Assembly: GCF_000802965.1 (NCBI RefSeq)
Contig: NZ_JSAK01000002.1
Span: forward strand, 62,001 to 126,000
Reading direction: 5' to 3'
Source of the DNA: Pseudomonas fluorescens
GTDB taxonomy: Bacteria; Pseudomonadota; Gammaproteobacteria; Pseudomonadales; Pseudomonadaceae
DNA length: 64,000 nt
Shown piece after piece: positions 27,026 through 35,754 of this stretch (positions are counted from its first letter, which is position 1; the number at the start of each line of letters is the position of its first letter). The notes under the pieces were generated by a model, which saw only the letters and a program-made list of their open reading frames with translations, did not search any database and was not told the DNA's origin. The position numbers and the translations under genes are program-made.

Positions 27026-27841
27026 TTAAACAGATACGCCGAAGTTAGCTTTACGCCGCTGGCAAAAGGCGCTAACGCCTTCTTGAAAGTCAGAGGTCGC
27101 AGACATTTCAATAAACATTGCTTTTTCGGCTTCTAGCGCGGTTTGCAGGTCGTGATCCAGTCCGTCGCGCATCAGGCGCTTAATCCCAGCCTGCGCCGCA
27201 ACAGGTCCATTGGCTAAGCGATGAGCCATGGCAAGTCCTGCCATCTGTAGCTCATCAGCTGGAACGACTTCAGCAACCAGTCCGATATCTTGTGCCTGGC
27301 GGGCATCCAGTTTCGGATTCAGCAGAGCGATCTTCATTGCCCTGTGCAAACCAACATGCCGTGGAAGGTGCCAGGTCCCACCGCCATCCGGGGTAGCACC
27401 AATGGCGCTGTATGCCATGAGAAAGCTTGCATCCTCTGCAGCCACAATCAGGTCGCAAGCCATGGCAAGCGAAAGGCCAAAACCGGCTGCCGATCCGCTG
27501 ATCAAGCCCAGCACAGGACAAGGCAGTTGCGTCAGCCCGATGACGGCCTCATTTACAGCGCTGATGAGTTGCTCCAACTCTGCGGCGCAGGCGGCTTTCG
27601 AGACTTTGAGCAACGTATCGAAGTGCCGGACGTCCCCTCCCACCATGAAATGTGCCCCGCTACTGCGCAACACAACAACCCGAGGTGGATCGGTGATGAG
27701 CGTGCGTACAGCGTCTCTCAGGGCAAACCCCATGGAGAGATCGAAGCTGTTGCGCGTTTCTGGCCGATCGAGGGTGATAAAAGCGAGTGCCCCTTGACGT
27801 TCAAGGTGAACGAGCAAGCGCTTAGGCGTGGGAGTGTTCAT
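27026..27841 (-). CDS. enoyl-CoA hydratase/isomerase family protein
   Basis: A 271-residue crotonase-fold protein. The oxyanion segments are SSGAHFMVGGDVRHF and SGSAAGFGLSLAMACDLIVA. The ATG at 27841 is preceded by GAGG at 6 nt. A GTG at 27862 overlapping the previous stop is an alternative. The second acidic catalytic position (YSAIGATPDGGGTWHLPR) carries Asp rather than Glu. It is third in an operon after the GST and isomerase genes and before the SDR gene. Confidence 0.88.
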   Translation of the reverse strand: MNTPTPKRLLVHLERQGALAFITLDRPETRNSFDLSMGFALRDAVRTLITDPPRVVVLRSSGAHFMVGGDVRHFDTLLKVSKAACAAELEQLISAVNEAVIGLTQLPCPVLGLISGSAAGFGLSLAMACDLIVAAEDASFLMAYSAIGATPDGGGTWHLPRHVGLHRAMKIALLNPKLDARQAQDIGLVAEVVPADELQMAGLAMAHRLANGPVAAQAGIKRLMRDGLDHDLQTALEAEKAMFIEMSATSDFQEGVSAFCQRRKANFGVSV

Positions 27842-27858
27842 TTTCTTCCTCACTGGCG

Positions 27859-28467
27859 TCACTGATTTGTGTTGCTGATGCGCTCGGCGAGCAGCTCAAG
27901 CCTGTCGCCGCCCCAAAAAAGCTCGCCGCGATACACGAAGGTGGGGGCTCCGAAAACGCCCATGCTCTCGGCTCTTTCGGCTGCCGCCGTTAAGTCTCGC
28001 TGTGCGTGCTGCTCGAGGTAACGGTGCCAATCCGAGGCCTTCAACCCCGCGCTGATCAGGGCTGCCTGAATCTGCGCTGCGGACTCCAGATCGAACTCCC
28101 GTTGCCAGAAAGCAGCCAACAACGGGTGACAGAACTCCCAAAGCCGATTCATCGACTTGGCGAACAACATTGCCTGGCTAGCAAGCGCCGCATCCCAGAG
28201 CTTTGTTGTTGCATGGATCGTGACCCCCTGCTGCTGAGCGAGCCGACGGCAATCCATATATAGATACTTCAATTTCGAAACTTCTCGACTCGAGCGCTGC
28301 TCTACCTCACCGCCATACGCAGAGCGAAAGTCGGTGATGTAAGGCCACCAGTCAAAGGTCACTCCACTGCGTTTTGCGAGCGAAAAAACCGGTTGTAACG
28401 CAAGGTAAGAGTAGGGACTTCGCAAATCGATAAACACGTCCACTACCGGATCATCAGGTTGGCTCAT
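27859..28467 (-). CDS. DsbA-fold protein, 2-hydroxychromene-2-carboxylate isomerase-like
   Basis: A 202-residue kappa-GST/DsbA-fold protein. It has DLRSPYSYLA at the N-terminus in place of a CxxC, and the C-terminal MGVFGAPTFVYRGELFWGGDRLELL signature of HCCA isomerases. In naphthalene-type pathways this enzyme interconverts ring-cleavage products using glutathione. It lies 9 bp after the GST gene. The pairing of a GSH-dependent isomerase with a GST points to a glutathione-linked step, probably in aromatic or isoprenoid breakdown. Confidence 0.88.
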   Translation of the reverse strand: MSQPDDPVVDVFIDLRSPYSYLALQPVFSLAKRSGVTFDWWPYITDFRSAYGGEVEQRSSREVSKLKYLYMDCRRLAQQQGVTIHATTKLWDAALASQAMLFAKSMNRLWEFCHPLLAAFWQREFDLESAAQIQAALISAGLKASDWHRYLEQHAQRDLTAAAERAESMGVFGAPTFVYRGELFWGGDRLELLAERISNTNQ

Positions 28468-28476
28468 GGTCCGCTC

Positions 28477-29157
28477 CTACCCCGCCCGAAACAGGTTGTG
28501 CTTGGCTTGCTCCGAAGTAGTGACGTCGACCCAACGATCCTTCAAAAGCTCGATTGCTTGCCCGACTGCTGGCCGGCTACGCACCCTGCCGTACCAGGCT
28601 TTTACGTTCGGAAAGTCATCGAGCGTGATTCCCGTCATCTTGTGAACACGGATCCAAGGGAAGCACGCCATGTCTACGATGGAGTAATCACTGCAGATGT
28701 ACGCTCTCGTTTCGAGCCGATCATCCAGGATCTTTAGAAGACGCTTGGTCTCGGTCTGATAACGGGTAGTTGCGTAGGGCACCTTTTCAGACGCATATCG
28801 AAAGAAATGTTGAGCCTGGCCCATCATCGGCCCCAGCCCTCCCACCTGCCAAAACAACCACTGCAGGACTTCTATGCGCTGACGCACATCCTGTGGCAGG
28901 AAGCGTCCCTCCTTCTCCGTCAGGTACATCATGATGGCTCCGCTCTCAAATACTGTTACCGGTCCGCCGCCATCAGAGGGCGCGTGGTCAACGATCGCTG
29001 GAATCTTCCCATTCGCGTTGATCGCCCTGTAGCTCGGCGTGTGCTGAGCACCGCTAGTAATGTCGATTGGTACAACCTCATAGGGGATCGCCAACTCCTC
29101 CAGCAGGATGTGCAATTTATGCCCATTAGGGGCTGGCCAGCTATACAGTTCGATCAT
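28477..29157 (-). CDS. glutathione S-transferase (Nu/YfcG-like)
   Basis: A 226-residue GST. The N-terminal thioredoxin domain has the SWPAPNGHKLHILLEE segment, in which the Asn-Gly replaces the classical catalytic Tyr/Ser, as in YfcG/YghU-type disulfide-bond reductases. VFESGAIMMYL is the GSH-binding Glu-Ser site. The C-terminal helical domain contains DYSIVDMACFPW. It is the first gene of the four-gene operon GST, isomerase, hydratase, SDR. Confidence 0.9.
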   Translation of the reverse strand: MIELYSWPAPNGHKLHILLEELAIPYEVVPIDITSGAQHTPSYRAINANGKIPAIVDHAPSDGGGPVTVFESGAIMMYLTEKEGRFLPQDVRQRIEVLQWLFWQVGGLGPMMGQAQHFFRYASEKVPYATTRYQTETKRLLKILDDRLETRAYICSDYSIVDMACFPWIRVHKMTGITLDDFPNVKAWYGRVRSRPAVGQAIELLKDRWVDVTTSEQAKHNLFRAG

Positions 29158-29251
29158 GAGATTTCTCCAACAACAGATACGCGTTCTTCCCGCTGACAGT
29201 TCATGTTTGCTCTAGTCAGCTGCGACCGTTCAAGGCGGTCGCAGCAGATGA

Positions 29252-29968
29252 TCAGCTACAAACTGAGGCGTTTAGCGGGCGCAGAATCTCGTCGTAATCA
29301 TCCAACGAGGGAAACGTGAGCGACGGCCGTTGATCCAGCGTCAGCAAGTGCTGGCGGTACTGTTCCAGGTATTCCAGCCGCGCCTCTTGGCTGATGTAAG
29401 GCACGTGGAACGCCACAAAGGGTGGCAAGACGGTCAGGCCGACATACCCGAGCACGCCGCGCTGTATAGGCTGCAACAACGCTTCAAGTTCGCCATGCAC
29501 CGCACCAGGACCGAACATATGGTCTTGACCTCCCAGAGAGAACGCGAGCATTGCTTTCTTGTCCTTAAGGCCACCACGGTCATAGATCCTGGCTCCTCCG
29601 TAGCAGTAGCCCGAGATGAAGACGCGGTCGAACCAGCCCTTCATGATCGCCGGCATGCTGAACCAGTAAATCGGGAAGTTGAAGATGATCAGATCGGCCC
29701 ACTTGATCTTGTCCAGCTCTTCAAGAATGTCGGATGCCAACGTTCCGGTGCTGTAGCCGTTGCGTTGCTCCAGCGCATAAACAAGATGATCGCTATTAGC
29801 ACGCTGGTGGAAATCGTCAGCGCTGGCCACGGGATTGAATTTCATTGCATATAAATCAGACACGATTACGTCGTGTCCCTGTCCGCTTAATGCTTCAACG
29901 GCAAGGTTCAGCATCGACGTATTGAATGACTGAGGTTCGTTATGGGCATGGACGATCAATACGTTCAT
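29252..29968 (-). CDS. NAD(P)H dehydrogenase (quinone), copy 2
   Basis: A 238-residue NQO1-like flavoprotein (HAHNEPQSFNTSML at the flavin site; FPIYWFSMPAIMKGWFDRVFISGY as the family signature). It resembles the first copy near 20.1 kb over its whole length but lacks that copy's C-terminal extension. It lies at the opposite end of the catabolic cluster, just before the divergent GlxA/AraC regulator, and is probably controlled by it. Its cytoplasmic role is quinone or nitro-compound reduction. Confidence 0.9.
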   Translation of the reverse strand: MNVLIVHAHNEPQSFNTSMLNLAVEALSGQGHDVIVSDLYAMKFNPVASADDFHQRANSDHLVYALEQRNGYSTGTLASDILEELDKIKWADLIIFNFPIYWFSMPAIMKGWFDRVFISGYCYGGARIYDRGGLKDKKAMLAFSLGGQDHMFGPGAVHGELEALLQPIQRGVLGYVGLTVLPPFVAFHVPYISQEARLEYLEQYRQHLLTLDQRPSLTFPSLDDYDEILRPLNASVCS

Positions 29969-30063
29969 GGGAGCTCCTGTGAGTGACTATGAGGTCACTG
30001 TACGGAACAGGCAGTCAGTGCTAAATTGGCATTATTGACTAATAACATGCGGATTTTGCCAAC

Positions 30064-31080
30064 ATGAAACCGGCTCCTCTTCGTGCAGCAATTCTTGCCC
30101 TTGATGGGTGCTATGCCTCGAGCCTCGCTGGTTTTGGCGATGTGCTGCATGTCACCAATGCCCATTTGAGTCGACATCAACATAAGACGGGCACTGCGAT
30201 GGCACGCTCGTTTTCGTGGCAATTCGTTTCGCACAAAGGCAGGCCGGTAACCGCGTGCAATGGGCTTTCGCTAAATACCGCCGTACCGCTCCCTGAAGAA
30301 AAGCTCGATATCATCTTCATCCCTGGCCTGTATTACTCTGGGCATGATGGTTTCGAACGTATGCTGGAAGCGGCCGAGCCGCAGCGCGAATGGCTCAAGG
30401 CGCAATGGCGTGAGGGCGCAGCGCTGGCGGCGAATTGCACCGGCACTTTTCTGTTGGCAGAAACCGGACTACTGCAGGGTCGCCAAGCCACAACCACCTG
30501 GTGGCTGGAAAGGTTGTTTCGCGAACGCTACCCGGGCGTCAACTTGCAATTGAGATCAATGGTGACAGAGCAAGATCGTCTCTGGTGCGCAGGAGCCTCT
30601 GCGTCTTACTTGCTGCAGGCCGTGCGAATGGTGGAGCATTTTTGCGGCGCGAATACGGCCACGCTGACGGCCAAGACCATGCTGATTGATACTAGCCAGA
30701 CGACTCAACTGCCCTATCTGCCGCTCCAGATGGAAACCGTGCACAGCGACACGATGGTTGCCAAGGCACAGCACTGGCTGCTGAAACATTTCGCCGAGGA
30801 AGTGAGCCTGCCAGAACTGGCCGCTGCGCTCTCTGTCAGCGTTCGGACCCTGATCCGTCACTTCAATAGCGTGCTCGGAACTACTCCCCTTACCTACCTA
30901 CAGAACTTGCGCATAGAAATTGCAATGACCCTGCTCGAAAGTGGTGATCTCAGTATTGAGGAAATCGCAAATCAGGTCGGCTACCAGAATGCCAGTTCAT
31001 TCACACGGCTGTTTCGCAAGCAGGTCGGGGCGACACCCGCGGCTTACCGCAGTCGGTTTACGTCAATGGCGATGGTTTAG
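30064..31080 (+). CDS. GlxA family AraC-type transcriptional regulator
   Basis: A 338-residue regulator: an N-terminal DJ-1/PfpI-like domain (residues of about 8-190, with CTGTFLLAETGLL at the nucleophile-elbow position) followed by a C-terminal AraC double helix-turn-helix (LPELAAALSVSVRTLIRHFNSVLG and IEEIANQVGYQNASSFTRLFRKQVG). It is divergent from quinone reductase copy 2 with 95 bp between, and is the likely activator of that gene and of the downstream GST operon. Confidence 0.92.
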   Translation: MKPAPLRAAILALDGCYASSLAGFGDVLHVTNAHLSRHQHKTGTAMARSFSWQFVSHKGRPVTACNGLSLNTAVPLPEEKLDIIFIPGLYYSGHDGFERMLEAAEPQREWLKAQWREGAALAANCTGTFLLAETGLLQGRQATTTWWLERLFRERYPGVNLQLRSMVTEQDRLWCAGASASYLLQAVRMVEHFCGANTATLTAKTMLIDTSQTTQLPYLPLQMETVHSDTMVAKAQHWLLKHFAEEVSLPELAAALSVSVRTLIRHFNSVLGTTPLTYLQNLRIEIAMTLLESGDLSIEEIANQVGYQNASSFTRLFRKQVGATPAAYRSRFTSMAMV

Positions 31081-31240
31081 CAGTTTTCATTCGGTACGGG
31101 CGAAATTGCGAATTTGCGCTCCACATGGCCACCCGCATGCATTCAGGCTGATCGGTCATTTGCACTATATTTCACCTATGCCCCGTAGTTTTGACCTTCA
31201 TGCTCTACGGTAGAAGGCTCGACATCGCTGCCAATGGTGG

Positions 31241-32874
31241 CGACAGGCAGAGATCGGCTGATTCTGTTGAAAAAGTCGGATTTTCAAATGGCCTGAACTC
31301 AGGCACGACCACCACCGGAGAACCTACTCACCACATTGAGTGGTTTTTCGGCCCTTCGGTGACCTTTGCTGCTCTGTTATTGGGTTAATTTGAGGTTTTT
31401 TGCTTGGTGCAGGCGCACCTATCCCGTGACTGGTGGCCCTTGAGATGAAAATTTGGCCAGCCGTCGCAGGTTCTGCACCGCAGCGGCCAGCGTGAATTCA
31501 TCCGTCGCGCCACTCATGCCACGTAGCCGCAGGCGATCCAATTTCAGGATGCGCTTGAGGTGGGCAAACAACATTTCGACCTTTTTACGTTCGTGGCGAG
31601 AGCGCTGATATGCCGGCGTTGCTGCAATGCGCCGAGCCACATCGCGAGCGGCTTCATGGACGCTGCGAGCGATCTTGCGGAACGCAGTGTTCGGGCAGCA
31701 CTTGGCTTTCATCGGACACGTAGCGCAGTCGGTCTGCCGGGATCGGAAGATGATGGTGTTGGCTTTGGTGACGTGTGAACGCTCATTCTTGAAGGCTCGC
31801 CATTCGCTGCGCAATGGGTTGCCGGCCGGGCAGCGGTATTCCTCAGCCTCTTCATTCCAGTGGAAATCGTTACTCGAAAAACTGTCGTTCTTGCGCTCGG
31901 TTTTGTCCCACACCGGCACATGCGGCTCGATGTCTTTTTCCTCCACCATCCAGGCCAGCATCGGAGCTGTACCGTAAGCGGTGTCGCCGATGAGGCGCTC
32001 TGGCTTGATGTCGAACTGCGCTTCGACCCGTTCGATCATGGTCTTGGTGCTCTCGACTTCTGCGGTTCGATGAGCCGGTGTGGGTTCCACATCCATGATC
32101 ACGCCGTGCTCGGTATCGATCAGATAATTCGTGGAGTAAGCGTAGAAAGCTGGGCCGCCTGGAGCAGCGGTCCAGCGGGCTTGAGGATCCGTCAGCGACA
32201 GGCGTTTCGGTAGCGTTTCGGCCAAAGCCTCTTCATCGAGGCTTTCAAGGTACTCACGCACGGCGCGGGAGCTCAAGGCCGGATCGCTCCAGTTGACCGG
32301 TTCATCACCCGGTACGCCGCGCTGCCGACTCGCATCCGCTTTGATGATGCTGGCGTCCACGGCAAAGCCTTCGCCCTTGACCAGGCCGGCGTCCATGCAG
32401 CGACGCAACACTTCATTGAACAACCAGCGAAACAGATCGCTGTCCCGAAAACGGCCATGTCGATTTTTCGAAAACGTCGAGTGGTTGGGGACTTCATCTT
32501 CAAGGCTCAACCGGCAGAACCAGCGATAAGCCAGGTTCAAATGGGCCTCTTCGCACAACCGCCGTTCGGAGCGGATGCCATAGCAATAGCCGACGATCAG
32601 CATGCGAATCATCAGTTCTGGATCAATCGACGGACGCCCAATCGGGCTATAGAAATCGGCGAGGTAATGGCGCAGGTCGCTCAGATCAAGACACTGATCA
32701 ATGCTGCGCAGAAGGTGATTGGCTGGGATGTGATCTTCAAGGTTGAACGAGTAAAACAGTCGCTCCTGCCCACTCGATAACTGTCCCATCATGCTGTGTG
32801 ATCCCCCTCCGGCCAATGCGGAGATTTTGCCGGAGGCCAGCCAGGGGAGCTACTTTTTCAACAGAATCGGCTAA
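31241..32874 (-). mobile_element. IS1182-family insertion sequence, apparently intact
   Basis: A transposase gene framed by inverted ends that share GATTCTGTTGAAAAAGT: left copy at about 31259-31275, right copy inverted at about 32852-32868. The exact outer ends are uncertain by a few bases, because the homology with the remnant near 40.4 kb continues left to 31241. About 140 bp of non-coding sequence lies between the left end and the transposase stop codon. The left end is duplicated as a remnant in direct orientation at 40362-40496. Confidence 0.85.
31419..32792 (-). CDS. IS1182 family transposase
   Basis: A 457-residue DDE transposase. The N-terminal DUF772-type domain (NHLLRSIDQCLDLSDLRHYL, then GRPSIDPELMIRMLIVGYCYG) is followed by the catalytic core. 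AVDASIIKADASR carries the first Asp and LIGDTAYGTAPML the second. C-terminal RKKVEMLFAHLKRILKLDRLRLRG carries the Glu. Cys residues CATCPMKAKC lie between. A GGAGGGGG upstream favours the ATG at 32792. The gene is full length with no frameshift, so the IS may be active. Confidence 0.93.
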   Translation of the reverse strand: MMGQLSSGQERLFYSFNLEDHIPANHLLRSIDQCLDLSDLRHYLADFYSPIGRPSIDPELMIRMLIVGYCYGIRSERRLCEEAHLNLAYRWFCRLSLEDEVPNHSTFSKNRHGRFRDSDLFRWLFNEVLRRCMDAGLVKGEGFAVDASIIKADASRQRGVPGDEPVNWSDPALSSRAVREYLESLDEEALAETLPKRLSLTDPQARWTAAPGGPAFYAYSTNYLIDTEHGVIMDVEPTPAHRTAEVESTKTMIERVEAQFDIKPERLIGDTAYGTAPMLAWMVEEKDIEPHVPVWDKTERKNDSFSSNDFHWNEEAEEYRCPAGNPLRSEWRAFKNERSHVTKANTIIFRSRQTDCATCPMKAKCCPNTAFRKIARSVHEAARDVARRIAATPAYQRSRHERKKVEMLFAHLKRILKLDRLRLRGMSGATDEFTLAAAVQNLRRLAKFSSQGPPVTG

Positions 32875-33035
32875 AAGCTGACACTCACTCCATTGCGGGA
32901 CAAGGCCGCGGCATGGAAAGTCAGTGCCAGCAGGGTACCCATGTCATAGCAAATTGGGAGACGATGTACGTATACACACGCTCGCCCTCGTCGGGTTCCT
33001 GCTCTGACCGCAGGGGCTGTTGTTACGGAGATGAA

Positions 33036-33932
33036 ATGACGTTTCCCCCCTTGCACAATTTTAAAGTGTTCGAAAGCGTAGCCCGCTTGGGCAGTCTGGC
33101 AACAGCCGCGATTGAGTTGCACGTCACCACTGGCGCAGTGAGCCAGCAAGTCAAAGCGTTGCAGGCCAGCCTCGGAATAGAGCTGTTCGAGAAGCGCGGT
33201 CGTCAACTTGTGCTGACCGCCAACGGTCGACTCCTACAAAAGCATGTAGCGAACGCAATGAGCGAAATCAGCAACGCGGTGGCATCAATGCAGACCGGTT
33301 CCGCTGCAGAGCAAGAGGTCGTCGAGATCACCTTGTCCATTCCCCCTGCGGAGGGAGTGGAGTGGCTGACCACGCCGCTGCTGCGCTTCATGGAGGCGTC
33401 GCGCTCGGTGCGGGTGAGCGTGATCACCGCCCCGGGCATACCGCAAGTAGACTGGCGTCGCGCCGATATCGCGGTGGTCTACGGTTCTCCGCCATGGCCA
33501 GGCTTATGGTGGCGTCTGCTGCACGGCATTCGCATGACGCCAGTCTGCAGTCCGCAATTCTTGCGAGGGCCGAAAGCCATTCGGGAAGTGCCTGACTTGG
33601 CTCGACACCGCCTTCTACACGAAGACAATGAGCGCCAGTGGCAGCAATGGCTGGCCGATGTTGGCATCAGTCGTATCGGCGAAGAGGATATCTTCTTTGA
33701 AGATTTCGGCATGGTCTTGCAGGCAGCACGGGACGGTTTCGGCGTGGCGCTGAGCGATGAACTCGTTTCCGCCCGCGATCTCGATGAAGGACGATTAGTG
33801 CGACCGCTGTCGATCACCGTGCCTGCGCTGCACAATTACTATGTTACCTGTTCCGAAGCAGCGCGCGAACGCCCGGAAATCCGGGCGTTCATCGACTGGT
33901 TACTCGCTACAGCCGGGCAGCCCGATCAGTAA
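33036..33932 (+). CDS. LysR family regulator (GcvA/AmpR-like)
   Basis: A 298-residue LysR regulator of the GcvA-like branch (PPLHNFKVFESVARLGSLATAAIELHVTTGAVSQQVKALQ). GGAG 7 nt before the ATG fixes the start; an upstream in-frame extension to 32913 lacks such a signal. Its 3' end overlaps the convergent metallo-beta-lactamase gene by 7 bp. It is the first gene after the IS and a plausible regulator of the hydrolase or transporter nearby. Confidence 0.9.
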   Translation: MTFPPLHNFKVFESVARLGSLATAAIELHVTTGAVSQQVKALQASLGIELFEKRGRQLVLTANGRLLQKHVANAMSEISNAVASMQTGSAAEQEVVEITLSIPPAEGVEWLTTPLLRFMEASRSVRVSVITAPGIPQVDWRRADIAVVYGSPPWPGLWWRLLHGIRMTPVCSPQFLRGPKAIREVPDLARHRLLHEDNERQWQQWLADVGISRIGEEDIFFEDFGMVLQAARDGFGVALSDELVSARDLDEGRLVRPLSITVPALHNYYVTCSEAARERPEIRAFIDWLLATAGQPDQ

Positions 33933-34834
33933 CCGTAGCCACGACCATCAGTAAACTGGATGTTGGTGAGAATGCTGATGTCCTTCTCCACCTTGTAAAG
34001 CTCGGAACTCTTGATCAGTTCCGGATCGCTGAACGCTTCACCCTTTGCGCGCCCCGCCAGGATCAGAGCCATCTTGTCGCGAATCGCCTGTACGTCCGCG
34101 TAGGTCATGGCTGGCACCTTGGTTGGATCCTCGTCCGCATGAGCGCCATAGATGGCGGTCTTCTCATTGATAACCTTCAGCGTGGCGTCGAGAGAAGCAA
34201 CGTAGTCTTTGAGATTTCCTGCCAACAGCCAGGACGGGTAGACGTGATCCCCGGCCAGCAAAATGTTGTGCGTCTCATCGAAGAGTGCCACTTCGTCCCG
34301 CGTGTGACCGGGCACGCTGATCAGACGCACCTTCAGACCACCAAGGTCGATGGTCTCGTCTGGCTGTATTAGCCGCGCTACCTTGAAGGGCGGTACGACC
34401 ATGTGATCGAAGTTGCCCAGGTAAACCGGCTCAGGAACACGGTAGAAGTCATCCTTTCCCCTGAACTGACGAGTGAAGGGCGTATCCACCAAATAGATGC
34501 TTTTAAAATTGTGCAGGCCGCCAAGGTGATCGAAATGCAGGTGTGAGGGCAGCATCGAGAGCGGCTTGTTAGTGATTTTACGAGCCACCGAAGTGATGTC
34601 TTCTTTCTGATTGGCCCCCGAATCAAACATCAATGCCTGATCCTCCCCCACCAGCAAATACGAAAAGTTCTTCTGGTAGTAGTTGGGTTCGCCGATGGCG
34701 TAGAGGAAGTTCGATAACTTATGCACCACAAAGGCCGGGCTTTGCGCAGTGGAGGCTTCCTGGGCCTGTATGGCAAATGGCGCGGAGAGGATAACGGAGG
34801 AAACTAGGGTCAGGACTTTTACGAGTTTGCGCAT
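33926..34834 (-). CDS. secreted metallo-beta-lactamase-fold hydrolase
   Basis: A 302-residue MBL-fold protein with a Sec signal peptide (residues of about 1-25, cleavage near AIQAQEA). Metal ligands: HLHFDH at 98-103, a His in VPGHTRDEV, an Asp in AGDHVYP and a His in YGAHADED. These predict a periplasmic binuclear zinc hydrolase; substrates in this broad family include lactones, beta-lactams and esters. AAAAGG upstream and the signal peptide place the start at 34834. Confidence 0.88.
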   Translation of the reverse strand: MRKLVKVLTLVSSVILSAPFAIQAQEASTAQSPAFVVHKLSNFLYAIGEPNYYQKNFSYLLVGEDQALMFDSGANQKEDITSVARKITNKPLSMLPSHLHFDHLGGLHNFKSIYLVDTPFTRQFRGKDDFYRVPEPVYLGNFDHMVVPPFKVARLIQPDETIDLGGLKVRLISVPGHTRDEVALFDETHNILLAGDHVYPSWLLAGNLKDYVASLDATLKVINEKTAIYGAHADEDPTKVPAMTYADVQAIRDKMALILAGRAKGEAFSDPELIKSSELYKVEKDISILTNIQFTDGRGYGY

Positions 34835-35176
34835 GGCGTGCGAACCTTTTCTCTTATTGTCAGCGGATGGCAGAGTGCTTTCTGCAGTGCCTATCTGACT
34901 GGCTACCGGTGCGCACATCAATGGATGATTTTTAAAGCAGGACACTTCAGTTCAACTAAAGCGTGTGTCGAACCGTCAGCTACCTTTTCGATCTCTGAAA
35001 GTAAAAGTCGAAGATCGACCCCGTTCAGTCTACTGAGCGCAGCTGAGATAGAAGGCATCGCCCCTTCAAATTATCCATCATATGAATAATGCATGTGAAA
35101 ACATGTGATTTCCATAATTCCTGTGGATTGGAGAGTATTTGCCCATCGAAACCAGCCATCTCCAAAGGGGAATGCC
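34835..35176. promoter_or_regulatory. divergent intergenic region with possible LysR operator
   Basis: 342 bp between the MBL hydrolase and the first DMT transporter, with no credible gene. At 35070-35090 the inverted pair ATTAT-N11-ATAAT fits a LysR-type box, and a second small palindrome CATGTGAAAACATGTG follows at about 35092-35107. Both lie within 110 bp of the transporter start and could serve one of the two LysR proteins of this segment. Confidence 0.4.
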
Positions 35177-35683
35177 ATGTTCAGTAAGGCAGTAGCTCTC
35201 GCACTTATCCCGGTGGGTACCGCATTGCTGGCAGGCGCAGTCCTGCCCTTCCAGGCCGCCAGTAACGCAGCCGTGGGCCGAGCGTTAGGGCACCCGCTTT
35301 GGGGGGCGTTAACGTCGCTGTTCGTCAGCTCCGTTGTGGTGGTGATTGCACTGTTAGTCATGCGGGTAGCTGCGCCGGATGTCGGCAAGGCTTTGCAGGG
35401 ATCCTGGTGGTTATGGATCGGCGGCATTTTGGGTGCCGTGTACGTAGGCAGCGCAACGGCCATCACTCCCCAGCTAGGGGCTAGCGGATTTCTACTGCTC
35501 GTCGTCGCGGGACAGATTTTGGCTTCCGTCCTGGTTGACCATTACGGATTGATGGGACTTCCCAACAAACCGATCACTTTCACTCGACTGGCAGGGGTCG
35601 TGCTCATCTTTGGAGGTGTATTGATGGTTCAGGGTATCGGCACTCCAACGGTTGATAACAGCGCTACCCAAATCAGCAAGTAA
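35177..35683 (+). CDS. DMT family transporter (DUF606/YdcZ-like), copy 1
   Basis: A 168-residue membrane protein of five hydrophobic segments: about residues 6-26, 33-55, 66-90, 95-115 and 130-150. It starts at the ATG after AAAGGGG. The PFQAASNAAVGRALGHPLWGAL segment and GGILGAVYVGSATAITPQLGASGFLL are hallmarks of the DUF606 family. Family members are half-length drug/metabolite transporters that probably work as dimers in the inner membrane; the substrate is unknown. A clear paralogue lies 2.3 kb further right. Confidence 0.88.
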   Translation: MFSKAVALALIPVGTALLAGAVLPFQAASNAAVGRALGHPLWGALTSLFVSSVVVVIALLVMRVAAPDVGKALQGSWWLWIGGILGAVYVGSATAITPQLGASGFLLLVVAGQILASVLVDHYGLMGLPNKPITFTRLAGVVLIFGGVLMVQGIGTPTVDNSATQISK

Positions 35684-35754
35684 CCCGCTCTACCCGTTTT
35701 ATGTAAACCCGCAACGCAACCGCAACTTTCTGACTCACGATAGGAGATACAAAG

